Below, piece by piece: positions 62,806 through 64,000 of a stretch of DNA of 64,000 nt. Source of the DNA: Scleromitrula shiraiana (taxonomy: Eukaryota > Ascomycota > Leotiomycetes > Helotiales > Sclerotiniaceae). The notes beneath the pieces are model-generated. The model did not search any database. It saw only the letters and a list, made by a program, of their open reading frames with translations, and was not told the origin of the DNA. Positions within the stretch are counted from its first letter, which is position 1. Every line of letters begins with the position of its first letter. Made by a program: the position numbers and the translations under genes. The stretch lies in contig JABELC010000009.1 in the NCBI GenBank assembly GCA_028455995.1, positions 2,021,501-2,085,500 on the forward strand. The letters run 5' to 3'.

Positions 62806-64000
62806 TTAAGTCGCTGCCAATTTATCAATGTCTATCAATTTCTGCCGCTTCACACGTCCATCTGCTTGAACCTTCCTAAGTTCTTGTTTTTTGCCTTGAA
62901 TTCTTTCTGAAAGCTTTACAATGTCAGAAGCCAGCCCTATTTCCTTATCATCTACATCCTTTATTTCATCCTCAATCGCGCGACGTGCTTTTGCCAAGCC
63001 ATCTTGAAATTGCGAGGAAGGATTTTGAGTATTTGAATCCATCGTCTCGGGTGGAGGAGATGATTTTGTTTCGATGTAGGAATTATCTCGACTGTTTGAT
63101 GGTTTAAGCTTGATTCCGGGCGATGATTCCAACTCGACAGATGTTGCTGGGGTATCTTTCAATATTGGAGAATGGCTCTGGAGTCCTGTAAAGCTGGTAT
63201 CAGTAGCTGGTGATAGCTTTCTCTCCATAGAAGGCAAATGCGATTGTGGGTTTCCTATTGTAGGTGCAGAAGACTCGACTTGGCTATATGCCGGAACAGT
63301 ACGACCAGATGCGCCACTTGCGTATGATAAACTACTCTTGGGAACTGGCTACATCAGTTAGGTCAGTCATTTATTCCATGACGAAATATCGAAGTCGCGG
63401 ACTGGGATTACCTGGACGGTGATGCAGTCCATCATGCTCCCCTCACGTTCATGATTTGCCTTCAACCGAGTCTCTTCACCGTCTCTACGAAGATTTCTCT
63501 TCTGTCTTTTGGTAACAAGCATCATATCATCGTCGTAGTCGTCGCCACCATCATCATTATCATCGTTATCATCGTCATTATCATTATTATCATCAAAAGA
63601 GCCAGCCTGGTATCGACGCGTAATTCTTGATATACAACGATGTTTGAGCCCGCTAGATATAAACTTTTGTGCGTTCTTGGGAGTGAGAGTAAAATCTTCA
63701 TCGTGTCCCGACTCAAAGTTGCCTTTCTTCTTCAATGCAAATCTCTTTTGGGAGAACCATCTCTAAGCTCAGCAAATTATAATCAGCAATGAAATATACA
63801 ATGCATACATAATCTCACTCGATGGCTAGGGTTGGTAATCTTACTTTGATCTGTACCCCGGTAAGACCAGTCGACTTCTGCAGTTCACCCAGACTTGTCG
63901 CTGACAAGTAAGTTGACTTGACAAACTCCTTTTCTAGAAGGGTAATCTGTTGGGGCAAATGATTACGGGGGGCTACCTTTTCATCACCATCTACCCCCAA
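62806..64000 (-). CDS. Atypical homeodomain protein (5' end outside window)
   Basis: Partial gene: 64000–63845, 63762–63412 and 63348–62806, joined by 82- and 63-nt introns in phase; 349 residues are visible. A homeodomain-like segment (ITLLEKEFVKSTYLSATSLG, then ELQKSTGLTGVQIK) continues across intron 1 into RWFSQKRFALKKK, where WF and the basic helix 3 are kept but the usually invariant Asn at homeodomain position 51 is Gln. Next come a long Asp/Asn tract encoded by a GAT/AAT-type repeat (63537–63597), basic patches (VTKRQKRNLRRDGEETRLK), a Ser/Pro-rich region, and a C-terminal coiled coil (AIEDEIKDVDDKEIGLASDI onward). Likely a nuclear regulator; DNA binding is uncertain. Confidence 0.75.

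Overview
The window is nuclear DNA of a filamentous ascomycete. Genes are split by short GT–AG introns (mostly about 50–90 nt, often with a CTAAC/CTAAT branch site). Protein families are typical of Pezizomycotina (Sch9, Ada2, Nup170, ER 3-ketoacyl-CoA reductase, Erg28). There are sharply bounded AT-rich blocks in which old transposons carry C-to-T and G-to-A changes, as left by repeat-induced point mutation (RIP). A leotiomycete of the Botrytis/Sclerotinia type is my best guess; this is inference from composition and gene style, not from a database match.

Layout. 1–13.6 kb is a gene-free, extremely AT-rich block. It holds a solo LTR with a perfect 5-bp target duplication (2205–2366), an older RIP-mutated copy of the same LTR (2656–2815), a decayed Ty3/gypsy element whose reverse transcriptase and RNase H can still be read on the minus strand (about 4.7–5.4 kb), a 60-bp tandem repeat (about 4.0–4.24 kb), and a decayed Ty1/copia element on the minus strand between two 168-bp LTRs (8341–13773). 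From 13.86 kb the sequence turns into microsatellite-rich gene territory: glucose-6-phosphate isomerase (minus), Sch9 kinase (minus) and Ada2 (plus), the latter two divergent. A second AT-rich island (26.7–28.5 kb) begins with a 979-bp near-palindromic, TA-flanked inverted-repeat element.

29–50 kb is an accessory-looking stretch. It has an ankyrin-repeat protein, a broken tannase/feruloyl esterase gene, an EXPERA-domain membrane protein, an NmrA-like protein, a GT8 glycosyltransferase, mitochondrial dihydroorotate dehydrogenase, two small unknown genes, a broken FHA-domain/kinase gene, another multiply frameshifted gene, an Arg/Ser-rich protein and a multi-pass membrane protein. 52–64 kb is housekeeping: Nup170, very-long-chain 3-ketoacyl-CoA reductase and Erg28 (divergent ER lipid genes), galactose-1-phosphate uridylyltransferase, an unknown gene, and the 3' part of an atypical homeodomain gene that runs off the right edge.

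There are no operons. The only clear functional pairing is the divergent reductase/ERG28 pair, both acting in ER lipid synthesis. Many genes on both strands switch from C-rich to G-rich on the coding strand towards the 3' end, which is the most striking large-scale pattern I see. I did not find evidence for a wholly new multi-gene system; the strongest unusual items are the readable RIP relics, the palindromic element, the two clear pseudogenes and the homeodomain lacking the canonical recognition Asn.
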